Assembly: GCF_004135205.1 (NCBI RefSeq)
Contig: NZ_CP035490.1
Location: 5,375,644-5,439,643 of the forward strand
Reading direction: 5' to 3'
From: Hahella sp. KA22
Lineage (GTDB): Bacteria; Pseudomonadota; Gammaproteobacteria; Pseudomonadales; Oleiphilaceae
DNA: 64,000 nt
Shown here: positions 1 through 10,380 of the stretch, piece by piece
Numbering within the stretch: the stretch's first letter is position 1
Layout: every line of letters begins with the position of its first letter
The notes under the pieces: generated by a model
Seen by the model: the letters and a program-made list of their open reading frames with translations, nothing else
What the model was told of the DNA's origin: nothing
Database searches by the model: none
Program-made: the position numbers and the translations under genes

Positions 1-31
1 ATTTTACCCCGTTTCAATGTCGGAGACGCCT

Positions 32-316
32 ATGTGCGAGATATACGCCAACACCGATCCACAGTTGTATGAAGCGCACTCGAAGTCGGTGCGTCTGCGT
101 GGGTTTGTCACCAGCGTGCGACTGGAGCAGCGCTTTTGGACGCTACTGGAGGAAATTGCGGAGTCTGAGTGCATGTCGACTTCTCAGTTCATGGCGAAGC
201 TGTATGATGAAGTCGTAGAGAAAAGAGGCGAAGTCGGTAACTTCGCCTCTCTATTGCGCGTGGTTTGCGCGACTTATCTGGAAAGGAAGTACAGCGCGGG
301 GCTTATAGCAGTTTGA
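32..316 (+). CDS. Ribbon-helix-helix domain protein (RHH_4-like)
   Basis: This small protein of 94 residues resembles the RHH_4 family of presumed DNA-binding proteins. The pattern is an N-terminal CEIYA, then [14 protein letters not shown] (first strand), a helix around [10 protein letters not shown], a second helix beginning MSTSQF, and the closing [16 protein letters not shown]. An upstream ATG at 17 is in frame, but the ATG at 32 has a GGAG six bases ahead and its N-terminus matches the family better, so I chose it. The gene converges on the DJ-1 gene and their 3' ends overlap by 14 bp. Its target is unknown. Family membership is fairly secure; a regulatory role is inferred. Confidence 0.75.
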   Translation: MCEIYANTDPQLYEAHSKSVRLRGFVTSVRLEQRFWTLLEEIAESECMSTSQFMAKLYDEVVEKRGEVGNFASLLRVVCATYLERKYSAGLIAV

Positions 317-863
317 CGAACTGCGCCAACCATGCCGGGTGAGCAGGCCAGGCTGGCGCTGTGACGAACTGGCCGTCTGTCACGGATTCGTCCACAGCGA
401 TGTCGGCATACTGTGCGCCCGCCAGCTGCACTTCCGGCGCACAGGCCGGATAAGCGGAAATCTTTTTCCCTTCGATGACCTTGGCCGCCGCCAGAATCTG
501 CGCGCCATGGCAAATCGCCGCAATTGGCTTGCCTTGCTGCGTGAATTCCTGCACCAGGCTGATCACTCTCTCTTTCAGCCGCAGGTACTCGGGAGCGCGT
601 CCGCCCGGCAGCAACAATGCATCAAACTGCTCGGAGCGCACGTCGGCGAAAGTGGCGTTAAGCGTAAAATTATGTCCGGGTTTCTCAGTGTAGGTCTGAT
701 GCCCTTCAAAGTCGTGAATCGCCGTGGCGACGCTGTCGCCCTGCTTCTTGTCCGGACACACCGCCGCGACTTCGTAACCCATCGCCTGCAGCGCCTGGAA
801 CGGCACCATCAACTCGTAATCTTCAGCAAAGTCGCCAGTAATGATCAGTATTTTTTTAGTCAT
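303..863 (-). CDS. DJ-1/PfpI family protein
   Basis: This is a single-domain protein of 186 residues in the DJ-1/PfpI class I glutamine-amidotransferase-like superfamily. The nucleophile elbow is AICHGAQIL with Cys118 followed by His119, and [12 protein letters not shown] near residues 83-94 is the usual PGG loop. Members act as glyoxalases, deglycases, stress chaperones or proteases, and the sequence does not decide between these. The ATG has AAGGAG eight bases upstream. No operon partner is visible; the next gene on this strand is a binding protein more than 240 bp upstream. Confidence 0.85.
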   Translation of the reverse strand: MTKKILIITGDFAEDYELMVPFQALQAMGYEVAAVCPDKKQGDSVATAIHDFEGHQTYTEKPGHNFTLNATFADVRSEQFDALLLPGGRAPEYLRLKERVISLVQEFTQQGKPIAAICHGAQILAAAKVIEGKKISAYPACAPEVQLAGAQYADIAVDESVTDGQFVTAPAWPAHPAWLAQFVKLL

Positions 864-1105
864 ACCTCTATCTCCTTGTCGTCTAAGGTTGCGGACATCG
901 CTCGCCTGTCAAAACTCCCGGCCGCCTGGCCGAGGGTCATTAAGCAGACTACCAGTCTAGGCTCCTTTTTCCGACATGGGGTAGTAGTGGGTTACTACAG
1001 AGACCCATCGGCGCCAAAAAGCATATTGGTAAACAAATAAAAGAAAATAGAGAAAGACGGAGAGAAAAGGCGGCGCTCTATGCAAGAACGCCGCTTTTGA
1101 CAGGA

Positions 1106-2359
1106 TTATTCGAGATGATCGGACTTATTCGCGGAACGACGCTCCGCCAGCCACTCTTGATAGGTCTGCGCCGCTTCGTCTCCGGGCATGCTGTCGATGA
1201 TTTCGAAGTAGTCTTCGTTAAATTCATCCAACATGACTTCCGAACGAGGCTTGCAACGCACGGCGTATACCGTCTGCACGTTCTGATGGTCAAACTCGCG
1301 CCAGTACTGTTCGTCTTTCAACAGCGTGTAGCGATGCCCTTCCAGCTCTTTAATGACGGACGCGGTTCTGAATGTACCGGCGCGTTCCACCGCTTCTTTG
1401 TACTGCCACAGAATGCTGTAGGCGGAGGCGGCGGATGAGGAAGGCCGCAAGCCGTACAGTTCAGAGAATCTCTCGACGAACTCTTTCCCCTTGGGATGGT
1501 TGAAAATATAAGGCACCTCCCAGGTCCAGGGCGCCGCGCCGACAACGCCTTCCATAATCGCAGGGCCCGCCGCCTTCGTCATGCCCAACGTCAGGTTCGG
1601 CACGACGATTTTCATCTTGTCCTTCATGCCCATGGACGTGGCCAGCTCCAGGGCGCGCACCATATCGTCGCCGAACAACACCAGCACCAGTATCTTGGCG
1701 TCACTGGCCTGCGCCTGATTCAAGGCGTCGACGAAGTCTTTCTGCAAAGCGGTGGGGAATGGCGTCAGCACGCCAGGATGACTCTCTTTATCCTGGGTGT
1801 TGCTGAAGATACGAATCGACCGCTCCGTGCTCCACCCCCATGTGTAGTCAGCGGTGATAAAGAAGTATTTCTGACCGGCGTAATTGGTTTTCAGGTACTT
1901 GGACAGCACCTTCGCCCCCATCCAGGCGTTATAGCTCTCCCGGAACATGTGGGTATGCCCTTCTGTGCCAGTGGTTTCATTGGAGTAGGTGAGCGTACCG
2001 AAATAGATGCGATCCCTTGATTTGGCGGCCTTACCGCCAGAGATCGCCACCGCGCTGGATGATCCGCCGAATATGGCGACAACGCCATCTTCGTCCACCA
2101 ATTGCTCAACGTTTCGCACAGAGCGATCAGGTTTGGATCCGGTATTTTTAATCACCAGTTCCACCGGCCGACCAAGAATGCCGCCGGCGGCGTTTATCTC
2201 ATCCACAGCCATAAAAGCCGCCCTGCGTTGGGCCAGACCTTGTTCCTGGTATCGTCCAGTCTGGGGATAGTTGAGACCAATTTTAACGGATGGAGCAGCG
2301 AGTAATTCACCACTAACTAACAGGCAAAGCAGCGCAATGCTCTTCCAGATATAGCGCAT
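1106..2359 (-). CDS. Periplasmic binding protein, branched-chain amino acid/amide (UrtA-like) class
   Basis: This is a type I periplasmic binding protein of about 417 residues of the Peripla_BP_5/6 class, whose members bind urea, short amides or branched-chain amino acids. After a signal peptide (MRYIWKSIALLCLLVSGELLAA) the mature protein starts with VKIGLNYPQTGRYQEQG, followed by AVDEINAAGGILGRPVEL and IFGGSSSAVA, all typical. An in-frame start 72 bases upstream exists, but the ATG at 2359 begins the signal peptide and follows GAGGG, so I use it. No ABC permease or ATPase lies next to it, so the gene is an orphan. It is divergent from another binding protein at 2733. The ligand cannot be read from the sequence. 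Confidence 0.85.
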   Translation of the reverse strand: MRYIWKSIALLCLLVSGELLAAPSVKIGLNYPQTGRYQEQGLAQRRAAFMAVDEINAAGGILGRPVELVIKNTGSKPDRSVRNVEQLVDEDGVVAIFGGSSSAVAISGGKAAKSRDRIYFGTLTYSNETTGTEGHTHMFRESYNAWMGAKVLSKYLKTNYAGQKYFFITADYTWGWSTERSIRIFSNTQDKESHPGVLTPFPTALQKDFVDALNQAQASDAKILVLVLFGDDMVRALELATSMGMKDKMKIVVPNLTLGMTKAAGPAIMEGVVGAAPWTWEVPYIFNHPKGKEFVERFSELYGLRPSSSAASAYSILWQYKEAVERAGTFRTASVIKELEGHRYTLLKDEQYWREFDHQNVQTVYAVRCKPRSEVMLDEFNEDYFEIIDSMPGDEAAQTYQEWLAERRSANKSDHLE

Positions 2360-2732
2360 ACAGAGAACCCTCAATTTTTTTTGTAAGCAAATCGGGTTGA
2401 TAGAGGTTTTGTGATTACCGGCTTCAAACATTCCCTGAAACCGGCGTGCTGACTACAGTAGTTGTAACCAGGAGCGGGGTAAAGTAGCGTAATAAAAATG
2501 ACGACCTTATTAGCCTTTAGTCTAATATGAAAATACGGAAACAAATCAAAACACACCTCCGCCGCCCTATAGCGCTATACTCGCGCCGGGTCGCTTCGGA
2601 TGGACGCCGACGCACGTCGGTTGACGGATTTTCACGCAATTTCCATTAGGCTTTTAAACTCGCGGCCTGACGACGGACGCAATAACGCCCGTTATCAGCG
2701 CCCTGTTTAACGGGCTAAATAAGCAACAAACC
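2360..2732. other. Divergent intergenic region between two binding-protein genes
   Basis: This 373-bp stretch separates two divergent genes and should carry both promoters. The part near 2480-2560 is AT-rich, and the best sigma-70-like signal for the rightward gene lies at 2621-2649. I see no RNA gene and no coding sequence I believe. Confidence 0.5.
2621..2649 (+). promoter_or_regulatory. Candidate sigma-70 promoter for the tandem binding-protein gene
   Basis: TTGACG (2621-2626) is a good -35 hexamer. It is separated by 17 bp from CATTAG (2644-2649), a poor -10 matching three of six consensus bases. The implied leader before the gene at 2733 is about 75 nt. This is inferred from pattern alone. 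Confidence 0.3.
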
Positions 2733-4208
2733 ATGGACAAGTCGGAACCCTGGATGCCGATGAATACGACAAGATGGCGCTTTTTTCTCGGACTTGTGAT
2801 GTGCGCCACATTTTCAACTTCTGCCGCCGCGATCAGACTGACCGTCGGAGAGTGGCCGCCCTACGCGTCGGAAAGCCTGCCCTACAAAGGGTTGCTGCCC
2901 AAACTGGTGACCGAAGCCTTCGCTCTTGAAGGCATTGAAGTCGAATATGACTTCATGCCCTGGGCCCGGGCTTACGAGTTCGCCCGCAAGCCCGGCTGGG
3001 ACGGCGCCGTGGGCTGGGTCGACAATGCGCAACGACGGCGTAATTTCTGGTTCAGCGATCGCATCATTTACAGCAGCAGCGCATTATTTCACCTGAAAGA
3101 TCAGGACTTCACCTGGAACGAGCTGAAGGACCTTGCGCCCTACCGGGTTGGAGTCAGCGTCGGCTACAGTTACGGCGAAGCGTTCGATAACGCCATCGCC
3201 AACCAGAATCTGCAGGTCATCCCCGCCGTGAATGACCGGCAAAATCTGGTCAAACTGCTGCGACGTGAAATCGATTTGTTTCCCCTGGACGCCAAAGTCG
3301 GGGAATATCTGCTGCAACATGAACTGCCGGAATATCAGCGCCTGTTCACCTATGACGAAAAACCCCTGATTCAGGACGGTTTATCCGTAATGTTCCCCAA
3401 GAATGGCCCTAACAGCCGCAGCTACGTCGCGATCTTCAATCAGGGTCTGAAACGCCTCAAGCGCAATGGCGATTACTCGCGTATTCTTAACAACATTGAC
3501 GTCATCAACGGCATCTCGCAGCTCAGTTTTTACAGCGAGGACTACGCTCCTTTCAATTATCGCGAAAACGGCGTGGCCAAAGGCATCGCCCTGGACCTTT
3601 TCGATGCGATCATGGAAACCATCGGCGCGGATAAAAGCCGCAGCGACGTGCATTTCATGAACTGGCCGGAAGCTTACAAAGCCGCAACCAGCCAAAACCG
3701 CAGCGCGCTGTTCACCATGACGCGTACGCCTCAGAGAGAGGATAAATTCAAATGGGTCGGCCCCATCTATCGCTCCAAAGTAGTATTGATGGGGAAACGC
3801 CATGACGTTGAGGCCGAAGAATCGGAGCCCATCCATCTGAAAGAGCTCGGTCATAAGCGCATCTGCGTGATTCAGGATGACGTTGGCCATCAACTGATGG
3901 TCAGCGCCGGCGTCAAAGAACGAAACCTGACCGCCACTACGCATCCGCTCACCTGCGGGCAAATGCTGAACAACGGCGAAGTCGATTATTGGGCGTACGG
4001 CTCGCAAACCGCCAACTGGTATCTGCAACAATTGGGACTGGACGCCCGCGACTATCAAGAGGTGATGACGGTCACCGAGTCTTCAGAGTATTTCGCTTTC
4101 AACCTGGACGTGGACGACCGCATCATTGAATCATTTCAGAAAGCGTTGGATTACTTGAAGCTCAGCGGTCAGATGCATGACATTCTGCAGCGCTACGTTC
4201 CCAATTAA
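2733..4208 (+). CDS. Tandem SBP_bac_3 extracellular solute-binding protein
   Basis: The protein has 491 residues and two consecutive type II solute-binding modules (SBP_bac_3) on one chain. The first runs from about residue 33 (LTVGEWPPYASESLPYKG) to about 260. The second starts near residue 265 (LSFYSEDYAPFNYRENG, then KGIALDLFDAIMETIG) and runs to the end. Single-domain relatives bind amino acids or polar compounds in the periplasm. The Met at residue 10 (position 2760) gives a compact signal peptide ending STSAAA, so translation may start there; no start has a strong ribosome binding site. No permease is adjacent. A chemoreceptor gene converges on it at 4290. The ligand is unknown. Confidence 0.8.
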   Translation: MDKSEPWMPMNTTRWRFFLGLVMCATFSTSAAAIRLTVGEWPPYASESLPYKGLLPKLVTEAFALEGIEVEYDFMPWARAYEFARKPGWDGAVGWVDNAQRRRNFWFSDRIIYSSSALFHLKDQDFTWNELKDLAPYRVGVSVGYSYGEAFDNAIANQNLQVIPAVNDRQNLVKLLRREIDLFPLDAKVGEYLLQHELPEYQRLFTYDEKPLIQDGLSVMFPKNGPNSRSYVAIFNQGLKRLKRNGDYSRILNNIDVINGISQLSFYSEDYAPFNYRENGVAKGIALDLFDAIMETIGADKSRSDVHFMNWPEAYKAATSQNRSALFTMTRTPQREDKFKWVGPIYRSKVVLMGKRHDVEAEESEPIHLKELGHKRICVIQDDVGHQLMVSAGVKERNLTATTHPLTCGQMLNNGEVDYWAYGSQTANWYLQQLGLDARDYQEVMTVTESSEYFAFNLDVDDRIIESFQKALDYLKLSGQMHDILQRYVPN

Positions 4209-4289
4209 ACGCCGCACCAAGCAGATAAAAAAGCGAACGGACGGCAGTCGGGTCTACCGCCCATTCGAGGAAGAAAACAAGATCCCGAC

Positions 4290-6179
4290 TTACACTTTGA
4301 AGCGCGCCACCTGCTGACGCAGATGCTCGCCCAACTCCGCCAATTGCGTGCTGGTATTGGCGGTTTCCTGAGTTCCCCGCGCAGTCTGCTCCGCCGCGTC
4401 GGCGATGGAGGTGATGCTGCGGCTGATGTCTTCGGTCACCGCAGTCTGCTCCTCGGAAGCGGCGGCGATCTGGGTGTTCATGCTGCTGATGGTGGTGATG
4501 GCGGAAACAATCGCATTCAGCGACGAGCCCGCCGACTGCGCCTTATCCACCGCCGCCTGCCCGTTGTTGCGGCTTTGCTCCATGCTGCCCACGGCTTTAT
4601 TGGAGCCGTCCTGCAAGCGGCTGATCATGGCCTGAATCTCTTCCGTGCTTTCCTGGGTTTTGCTGGCCAGCGCCCGTACTTCATCCGCCACGACGGCGAA
4701 TCCGCGTCCCGCTTCACCTGCCCGCGCTGCTTCGATGGCTGCGTTCAACGCCAGCAAGTTGGTTTGCTCGGCAATGCCGCGAATAACGGAAAGCACTGAC
4801 ACAATCGAGTTAACATCCCCTTCCAGAGCGTTGATGACTTCCGAGGCGCTGCCGATTTGGGTGGAGAGTTGTTCAATAGACTTGATGGCGTCGTCCACAA
4901 TGCGTTTAACATTGGCGCTTTCGTCATCCGCCTCTTGCGCCGCCTCCGCCGCCTGTTGCGCATTCTGGGCGATTTCGCGCGCGGCGGCGGACATTTCATT
5001 CACCGCCGTCGCCACCATTTCGGTTTCCTGCTGCTGCGAGGCCACCGCTTCGCTGGTCTCCGCCGCAAAGCCTTTCATCTCCCGGACAGCGGAGGACATG
5101 CTCTCAATAGAGTTTTTGATATCGCCAACCAGATTCTGCACTTTGGCCACGAAAGCGTTGAAGTTGGTGGCCAGACGAGTGAATTCATCTTTGCCTGATA
5201 CATCCAGACGCTGCGTCAGATCGCCCTCGCCTTCCGCTATATTCTCCATGGCGTCGCCCAGTCGAATCACTGGACGCATTAAAGTGTTCAACAATAATGC
5301 CATGAGAGTGCTGACCACCAGCACCCCGATAATCGCATAAACGATGGCGGAGTTGCGGAAATCCGCCAATGAGGCGAACGCTTTTTCTTTATCTATCACC
5401 ACCCCCAGCCGCCAGGACACTGAGGCGATGCCGGAAATGGGGAAGAAGCTGACCAGTACGGACTGCTTGTCGCTGGTAGTCTCTTGCAAGTCACTGGCGT
5501 TCAGCTTAGGTGTTTCCTTGGGGAACAAGTCCGTGACATTTTTGTCGACCATCTTCACATCGGGATGGACCAGAACTTTCCCTTTATCCGTCACTAAAAA
5601 GGCGTATCCCAAGCCGAAGAAGTCCACGGAGTTGACCATCTTCGTGACCACATCCAGATTAAGGTCCGCCCCCGCTACGCCTGAGCTGGAGCCTGAAAAC
5701 GGCGCCGCCGCAGTGATCAACAATTCTTTCGTCAGCACATCGCGGTATGGCTCTGAAAAAGTCGGCGAACCCTTTTGCTGTGCGGTGGTGTACCAGGGAC
5801 GTTTACGGGGATCGTAATCCGAGGGAAAGGATTCATTGGCGTCGTTGTATATAAATGTCCCATTCGACAAACCAGCGTACATGCCCGCCACTTCTTCGGA
5901 GACCGCCCCGACCTGGGCGTACGCCCTGATGGTCTCCACATCCGTGGTTTGCGCCGCCTTCAAGGCCACGCCACGCACCAGATCGAGCTTCCCATTCAGC
6001 CAGCTTGCGATGCTGCCGGATACAGCCCCGGACAATTCCTGCATGCCGCCTTCCAGGTCTTTCTTGGTTTGGTCGGCCAAAAAGTAATAGTTGTTGGCCG
6101 CGAATGCGACAATCGAGAGCAGCAGTATCCCGCCGCTCAGAATGATAATCTTATGCCGGAACTGCATAGCTAAATTCAT
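4290..6179 (-). CDS. Methyl-accepting chemotaxis protein with periplasmic Cache-type sensor
   Basis: This is a chemoreceptor of 629 residues. It has an N-terminal membrane helix (about 10-30), a periplasmic double-Cache-like domain (about 35-280, with the ligand-pocket style segment [11 protein letters not shown]), a second membrane helix (about 280-300), HAMP (about 300-355, [21 protein letters not shown]) and a long signalling domain. The conserved hairpin tip is [21 protein letters not shown] followed by [12 protein letters not shown]. The C-terminus ends RFKV with no CheR-tether pentapeptide. The ATG has GGAG at good spacing. Double-Cache receptors commonly sense amino acids or organic acids; the ligand is not readable. 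It lies beside two orphan binding proteins. Confidence 0.93.
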   Translation of the reverse strand: MNLAMQFRHKIIILSGGILLLSIVAFAANNYYFLADQTKKDLEGGMQELSGAVSGSIASWLNGKLDLVRGVALKAAQTTDVETIRAYAQVGAVSEEVAGMYAGLSNGTFIYNDANESFPSDYDPRKRPWYTTAQQKGSPTFSEPYRDVLTKELLITAAAPFSGSSSGVAGADLNLDVVTKMVNSVDFFGLGYAFLVTDKGKVLVHPDVKMVDKNVTDLFPKETPKLNASDLQETTSDKQSVLVSFFPISGIASVSWRLGVVIDKEKAFASLADFRNSAIVYAIIGVLVVSTLMALLLNTLMRPVIRLGDAMENIAEGEGDLTQRLDVSGKDEFTRLATNFNAFVAKVQNLVGDIKNSIESMSSAVREMKGFAAETSEAVASQQQETEMVATAVNEMSAAAREIAQNAQQAAEAAQEADDESANVKRIVDDAIKSIEQLSTQIGSASEVINALEGDVNSIVSVLSVIRGIAEQTNLLALNAAIEAARAGEAGRGFAVVADEVRALASKTQESTEEIQAMISRLQDGSNKAVGSMEQSRNNGQAAVDKAQSAGSSLNAIVSAITTISSMNTQIAAASEEQTAVTEDISRSITSIADAAEQTARGTQETANTSTQLAELGEHLRQQVARFKV

Positions 6180-6326
6180 GCGTCAGAACTCCAAAATAAA
6201 TCCTGTGGAAGAAGCCCCCTGAGCCATGCTCGGCCGGAGCCGATAAAGCGCTTTGCGAACAATGATGTAAGCGTAATCGGAGTAGGCTTTATTCTTTAGC
6301 TTAGACGGATTTTGAAATAGTGCACT

Positions 6327-6346
6327 GCGCCGGTTATATCCGGCGC
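6327..6346. other. GC-rich hairpin downstream of lptG
   Basis: GCGCCGG and CCGGCGC form a perfect 7-bp stem around a 6-base loop, in the gap between the end of lptG and the chemoreceptor start. It has no T-tract on either strand, so it is at best an imperfect terminator or an mRNA 3'-end stabiliser for lptFG. Confidence 0.4.
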
Positions 6347-6383
6347 CTGTTGAGGAGGGATGATGAGTAAGAGAGGGTAAGCG

Positions 6384-7445
6384 CTAACGTACTCGACGCA
6401 ACAGAACCACGCCCAGCAAAGCGCATATGCAGATCGGCGCCAATGTCGCAATGACAGGATTGAAGCCGAATACCAGGCTGGCCGGGCCCAACAGATCCTG
6501 CATGTACTTGAACAGCAGTCCGATGATGATGCCGCAGAATACGCGGAAACCCATGGTGACCGAACGCAGCGGTCCGAAAATAAAAGAGATCGCCACCAGC
6601 ACTAAGACAGAGGTCGCCACCGGCTGCAACACCTTCTTCCAGAACGCCATCAAATAAGAATTCGCGTCCAGCCCCTGCTCTTCCTGATATTGGGCGTAGG
6701 TGTACAGACCTTTGATAGACAAATATTCAGGCTTGATGATCAGTACTTCCAGAATGCTGGGGGATAAGCTGACATTCCAGCGCAGAGAGTCGAACGTCTG
6801 CACATTGCTGCCATCATCTTTAATTTCCGTACGTTCAATATCCTGCAGCAACCAATGATCGCCCTGATAAATCGCGCGCTTGGCGAAGGTGGAGCGCACC
6901 ATGCGACGTTCATCATTGAATTCAAACAAGCTCACGCCATGCAGCACGCCTTTCGGCTCCACCGCATTGAAGTGCATAAACACATTGCCTTCACGCCGCC
7001 ACATACCGGCGGAAGAAGCCACGTTCTCAGCCGCGCCCTGCTCCAAGGCCTTTTGCGTCTGCGCGATACGCTCCGTGTGCGGCGCCACAAACTCGCCCAC
7101 CAGGATGCCGACAACCACCACCGCCAAGGCAGGCTTCATGGTGGACCAGACCACCCGCACCACGGAAACGCCGGCGGCTCGAATCACTGTCAGCTCGCTG
7201 TTATTGGCCAACACGCCCAGCCCCACCAGACAGCCAATAAACGCAGCCAGGGGCAAGTAATCATAGATACGCCTGGGTACCGTGAAGACAATGTATTTCA
7301 TCGCCTGAAAAGTCTGGTAGTCGTTCTTCAATTCGTCCATTTCAGCGATGAACGCGAACACCAGGTCCAGAGATAGCACCACCAGCAGCACCAGCAGCAT
7401 GGCGGAGGCGACAGTGGCGACAATATAACGATCAATTTTGCGCAC
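6384..7445 (-). CDS. lptG: LPS export ABC transporter permease LptG
   Basis: LptG is one of two inner-membrane permease subunits of the LptB2FGC complex that extracts lipopolysaccharide from the inner membrane and passes it to the periplasmic Lpt bridge. The protein has 353 residues, the usual length: two or three helices at each end (RKIDRYIVATVASAMLLVLLVVLSLDLVFAF, and a C-terminal set from about 270) around a periplasmic beta-jellyroll (about 130-260). It starts with GTG and overlaps the 3' end of lptF by 14 bp, so the two are translationally coupled. Identification rests on architecture and the lptF-lptG pairing divergent from pepA, a common arrangement. Confidence 0.93.
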   Translation of the reverse strand: MRKIDRYIVATVASAMLLVLLVVLSLDLVFAFIAEMDELKNDYQTFQAMKYIVFTVPRRIYDYLPLAAFIGCLVGLGVLANNSELTVIRAAGVSVVRVVWSTMKPALAVVVVGILVGEFVAPHTERIAQTQKALEQGAAENVASSAGMWRREGNVFMHFNAVEPKGVLHGVSLFEFNDERRMVRSTFAKRAIYQGDHWLLQDIERTEIKDDGSNVQTFDSLRWNVSLSPSILEVLIIKPEYLSIKGLYTYAQYQEEQGLDANSYLMAFWKKVLQPVATSVLVLVAISFIFGPLRSVTMGFRVFCGIIIGLLFKYMQDLLGPASLVFGFNPVIATLAPICICALLGVVLLRRVR

Positions 7446-8529
7446 GCGTCATCCTCCTCTTCTGCCGCCAGTCAGGGCCGAACATCAACACCAGCGCGAT
7501 CGCCAGAAAAGTTCCATGCACCCACCACATGCCTATCCATTCGCTGATGCGCCCCTTCTCCAGACTTTTACGACTGGCGATCAGCAGCCCCAGATAAGTG
7601 ATGTAAATCAGCATGGCGGGAAGCAAGTGGAAGAAGCGCCCCTGCCTGGGATTCACCCGGCTCAGGGGGATCGCCAGCAGCGCAACGATAGGGACCAATA
7701 AAGGAATGGAGATACGCCATTGTAGCAAGGCTCTGTCCTTGGGATTGTCGGAACGCCACAGCTCACTGGTGGGCTTGGCTTCGTCCCGGGTTTTCTCCGC
7801 CTCTGCGTCAGGTTCCGCGATCTTGATGCCATAAGCGTCATATTCAATCACACGGTAATCCATTTCTCCCGGACGCCCTTGATAACGGGCGCCTTCGTGC
7901 AGAACCACAAAGCGGCTGCCGGTGTTGGGGTCGACCAGCTGTGTGCCCCGCTTGGCGGCCAAGACAGAGATGCTGCCGTTTTCCGAGTCCCGTTCCGCGA
8001 TAAATACGTTCTGCATTTCCCGCTTGTCGCTGCTCAGCCCTTCGGTGTAAGTCACCCGTTCACCTGAACGCAGGCTTTGAAAACGCCCCGGCGCCAGCAA
8101 TTCGAATTCCGTGACTCTGGATTGGTCCGAAAAAATTTCATCCACCTGACGCAGTCCCCAGGGGCTGACGTAAAGGCTCATGGAGCCGACCACCAGCATC
8201 ACCAGCAGCGCGGAGACCATTGTCAGTTTGATAAGCTGAAAACGGTTCATGCCGCAGGCGAACAGCACCGTCATTTCACTTTCCAGATACATGCGGCCGT
8301 AGGCGAGCAGAATCCCGATAAATAAACCCAGGGGCAGAATCAATTCAAGAAAGCCCGGCAGGCGATATCCCATGATGGCGAACAACACATCCGCCGACAG
8401 CTTGCCCTGGGCGGCGTCAGCCAGATACTTGATAAACCGTCCGCTCATAAAAATAAGCAGCAGCACGCCAGCGACAGCGACCATGCTGACCAGCAACTGC
8501 CTGGACAGATAACGAAGGATAATAAACAA
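7432..8529 (-). CDS. lptF: LPS export ABC transporter permease LptF
   Basis: LptF partners LptG in the lipopolysaccharide exporter of the inner membrane. The protein has 365 residues, beginning FIILRYLSRQLLVSMVAVAGVLLLIF, with the motif GYRLPGFLELILPLGLFIGILLAYGRMY near residues 50-80, the periplasmic beta-jellyroll in the middle and three C-terminal helices. The start appears to be TTG, with TAGGTAA at useful spacing; no upstream ATG gives a better N-terminus. The gene leads the lptF-lptG pair and is divergent from pepA. Confidence 0.93.
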   Translation of the reverse strand: MFIILRYLSRQLLVSMVAVAGVLLLIFMSGRFIKYLADAAQGKLSADVLFAIMGYRLPGFLELILPLGLFIGILLAYGRMYLESEMTVLFACGMNRFQLIKLTMVSALLVMLVVGSMSLYVSPWGLRQVDEIFSDQSRVTEFELLAPGRFQSLRSGERVTYTEGLSSDKREMQNVFIAERDSENGSISVLAAKRGTQLVDPNTGSRFVVLHEGARYQGRPGEMDYRVIEYDAYGIKIAEPDAEAEKTRDEAKPTSELWRSDNPKDRALLQWRISIPLLVPIVALLAIPLSRVNPRQGRFFHLLPAMLIYITYLGLLIASRKSLEKGRISEWIGMWWVHGTFLAIALVLMFGPDWRQKRRMTRAQN

Positions 8530-8863
8530 CGAAATTACCTATTTAGTTCTTCCGCAATATCAACCGAAGCGCGCGGAACGGCGCGTCAGGACAGGTTAAG
8601 CGGCGCTGCGTTTTTGAGCGCGCGTCAAAGTGACGCAAGATACCAGACTCACATGCAAATTTCATAGCCTTAACGTAGACTTGATTGCGTATAGGATACG
8701 TCTCATATAGATTGCCTCTTGCAACGGCGGGCGACGCTCCCGCATCGAATGAGACTTCTGCGGCGCCCCAGGGAACGCCTCCGGCGCCTTCCATCAAGCG
8801 GACGTTGGTCCGGCATGGAGAACAAAGCCCAATGAATTTAGGTTAAGAGGATTCGCAACCACT
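8530..8863. other. Divergent lptF/pepA intergenic region
   Basis: These 334 bp separate lptF and pepA and hold promoters for both. A minus-strand reading frame of 84 codons (8543-8797) has no recognisable domain and no convincing ribosome binding site, so I do not call it. A candidate pepA promoter is listed separately. Confidence 0.5.
8681..8709 (+). promoter_or_regulatory. Candidate pepA promoter
   Basis: TTGATT (8681-8686) and CATATA (8704-8709) are spaced by 17 bp in an AT-richer part of the gap. This would give a leader of about 145 nt before pepA. Pattern evidence only. Confidence 0.3.
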
Positions 8864-10348
8864 ATGAATTATTCCGCTCTTTCCACCGACCCGATAAAAC
8901 AAAAAAGCGACTGCCTTGTGGTCGGCGTTGTCGAAGGCAAATCCCAGTCGGCAGTTTGGACAGAACTAGACCAACAGTGCAAAGGCGTTCTGGGTAAATT
9001 GCTCTCTTCTGGCGATATCTCTTCCAAGTTGGCGGCCACCAGCTGGTTTTATCCGCAGGAAGGCGGCGTCAAACGTCTTTTGTTCGTCGGCCTGGGTAAA
9101 GAGAAAGAATTAAGCGAAGCGGGCTTCCGCAAAGCCGCAAAATCCGCCATGCAAAGCCTGAGCAAAAGCGGCGCGGGCAACGCAGTGGTCGCACTGTCGA
9201 GCCTAACCCTGAATGCGCTGAAAGCCGGCTGGGCGACGGAGCAACTGGTGATTGCACTGGAATCCGCCTGCTACATCTTCGACAACATGAAAAGCGAGAA
9301 GGCCACGCCAACCAAAGTCAGCCAGGTTAAAGTCGCTGGCGACAAGCGCGATAAAAGCGCCATTGAGGCCGCTATCGCCAAAGCCGGCGCGGTCGCCAAG
9401 GGCATGAGTCTGACCAAAGACCTGGGCAACCTGCCCGGTAATGTCTGCACTCCGGATTATCTGGCCAAACAAGCCAAAGCGCTCGCCAAAGAGTACAAAT
9501 CTCTGAAAGCGGAAGCCCTGGGTGAAAAAGAGATGAAAGAACTGGGCATGGGCTCTTTCCTTTCTGTCTCCGCAGGCAGCGATGAACCCGCCCGCCTGAT
9601 TGTCATCGAATATAAAGGCGGCGACGACAAACAAAAGCCCCATGTACTGGTGGGCAAAGGCATCACCTTCGACAGCGGCGGCATCAGTCTGAAGCCGGGC
9701 GAAGGCATGGATGAAATGAAGTACGACATGTGCGGCGCCGCCAGCGTATTTGGAACGCTATTGGCGCTGGCGGAAATGAAAGCGCCAGTCAATGTCGTCG
9801 GCGTCATCGCAGCGGCGGAAAACATGCCCAGCGGTAAAGCCACCAAACCCGGCGACATCGTCACTACCATGTCCGGCCAGACAGTGGAAATTCTCAACAC
9901 GGACGCCGAAGGCCGTCTGGTGTTGTGCGACGCCCTCACTTATTGCGAACGCTTCAAGCCAGAAACCGTGGTGGACATCGCCACTCTGACCGGCGCCTGC
10001 ATCATCGCACTGGGCAACCACGCCACCGGTTTGCTGGCCAATGACGACAAACTGGCTGACGCACTGCTCGCCGCCGGCGAAAGCACTGGCGACAGAGCCT
10101 GGCGTCTGCCGCTGTGGGATGAGTACCAGACCCAGCTGGACAGCAACTTCGCAGACATGCAGAACATTGGCGGACGCCCCGCCGGCACCATCACCGCCGC
10201 CTGCTTCCTGTCCCGCTTCACCAAGAAGTATCGCTGGGCCCACCTGGACATCGCTGGCGTCGCCTGGACATCAGGTAAAGACAAAGGCGCCTCCGGCCGT
10301 CCAGTACCTTTGCTGACCGAGTATCTGCTGGGTCAAGTTAAAGGCTGA
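8864..10348 (+). CDS. pepA: Leucyl aminopeptidase PepA
   Basis: PepA is a cytosolic M17 metallo-aminopeptidase that removes N-terminal residues, preferring leucine; in E. coli it also binds DNA at Xer sites and carAB. The protein has 494 residues with the two dimetal motifs intact: [15 protein letters not shown] (about 264-278) followed by MKYDMCGAA, and the family signature NTDAEGRL (about 345-352). The N-terminal domain (1-170) is the variable one. It leads the pepA-holC-(hypothetical)-valS cluster, divergent from lptFG. An inverted repeat follows its stop codon. Confidence 0.96.
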   Translation: MNYSALSTDPIKQKSDCLVVGVVEGKSQSAVWTELDQQCKGVLGKLLSSGDISSKLAATSWFYPQEGGVKRLLFVGLGKEKELSEAGFRKAAKSAMQSLSKSGAGNAVVALSSLTLNALKAGWATEQLVIALESACYIFDNMKSEKATPTKVSQVKVAGDKRDKSAIEAAIAKAGAVAKGMSLTKDLGNLPGNVCTPDYLAKQAKALAKEYKSLKAEALGEKEMKELGMGSFLSVSAGSDEPARLIVIEYKGGDDKQKPHVLVGKGITFDSGGISLKPGEGMDEMKYDMCGAASVFGTLLALAEMKAPVNVVGVIAAAENMPSGKATKPGDIVTTMSGQTVEILNTDAEGRLVLCDALTYCERFKPETVVDIATLTGACIIALGNHATGLLANDDKLADALLAAGESTGDRAWRLPLWDEYQTQLDSNFADMQNIGGRPAGTITAACFLSRFTKKYRWAHLDIAGVAWTSGKDKGASGRPVPLLTEYLLGQVKG

Positions 10349-10380
10349 TTGCGACACATATAAAGCGATCCCTGTCACAG

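Noticed and set aside
8543-8797. 84-codon frame in the lptF/pepA gap
   Set aside because: No ribosome binding site, no recognisable domain, and it occupies the expected promoter region.
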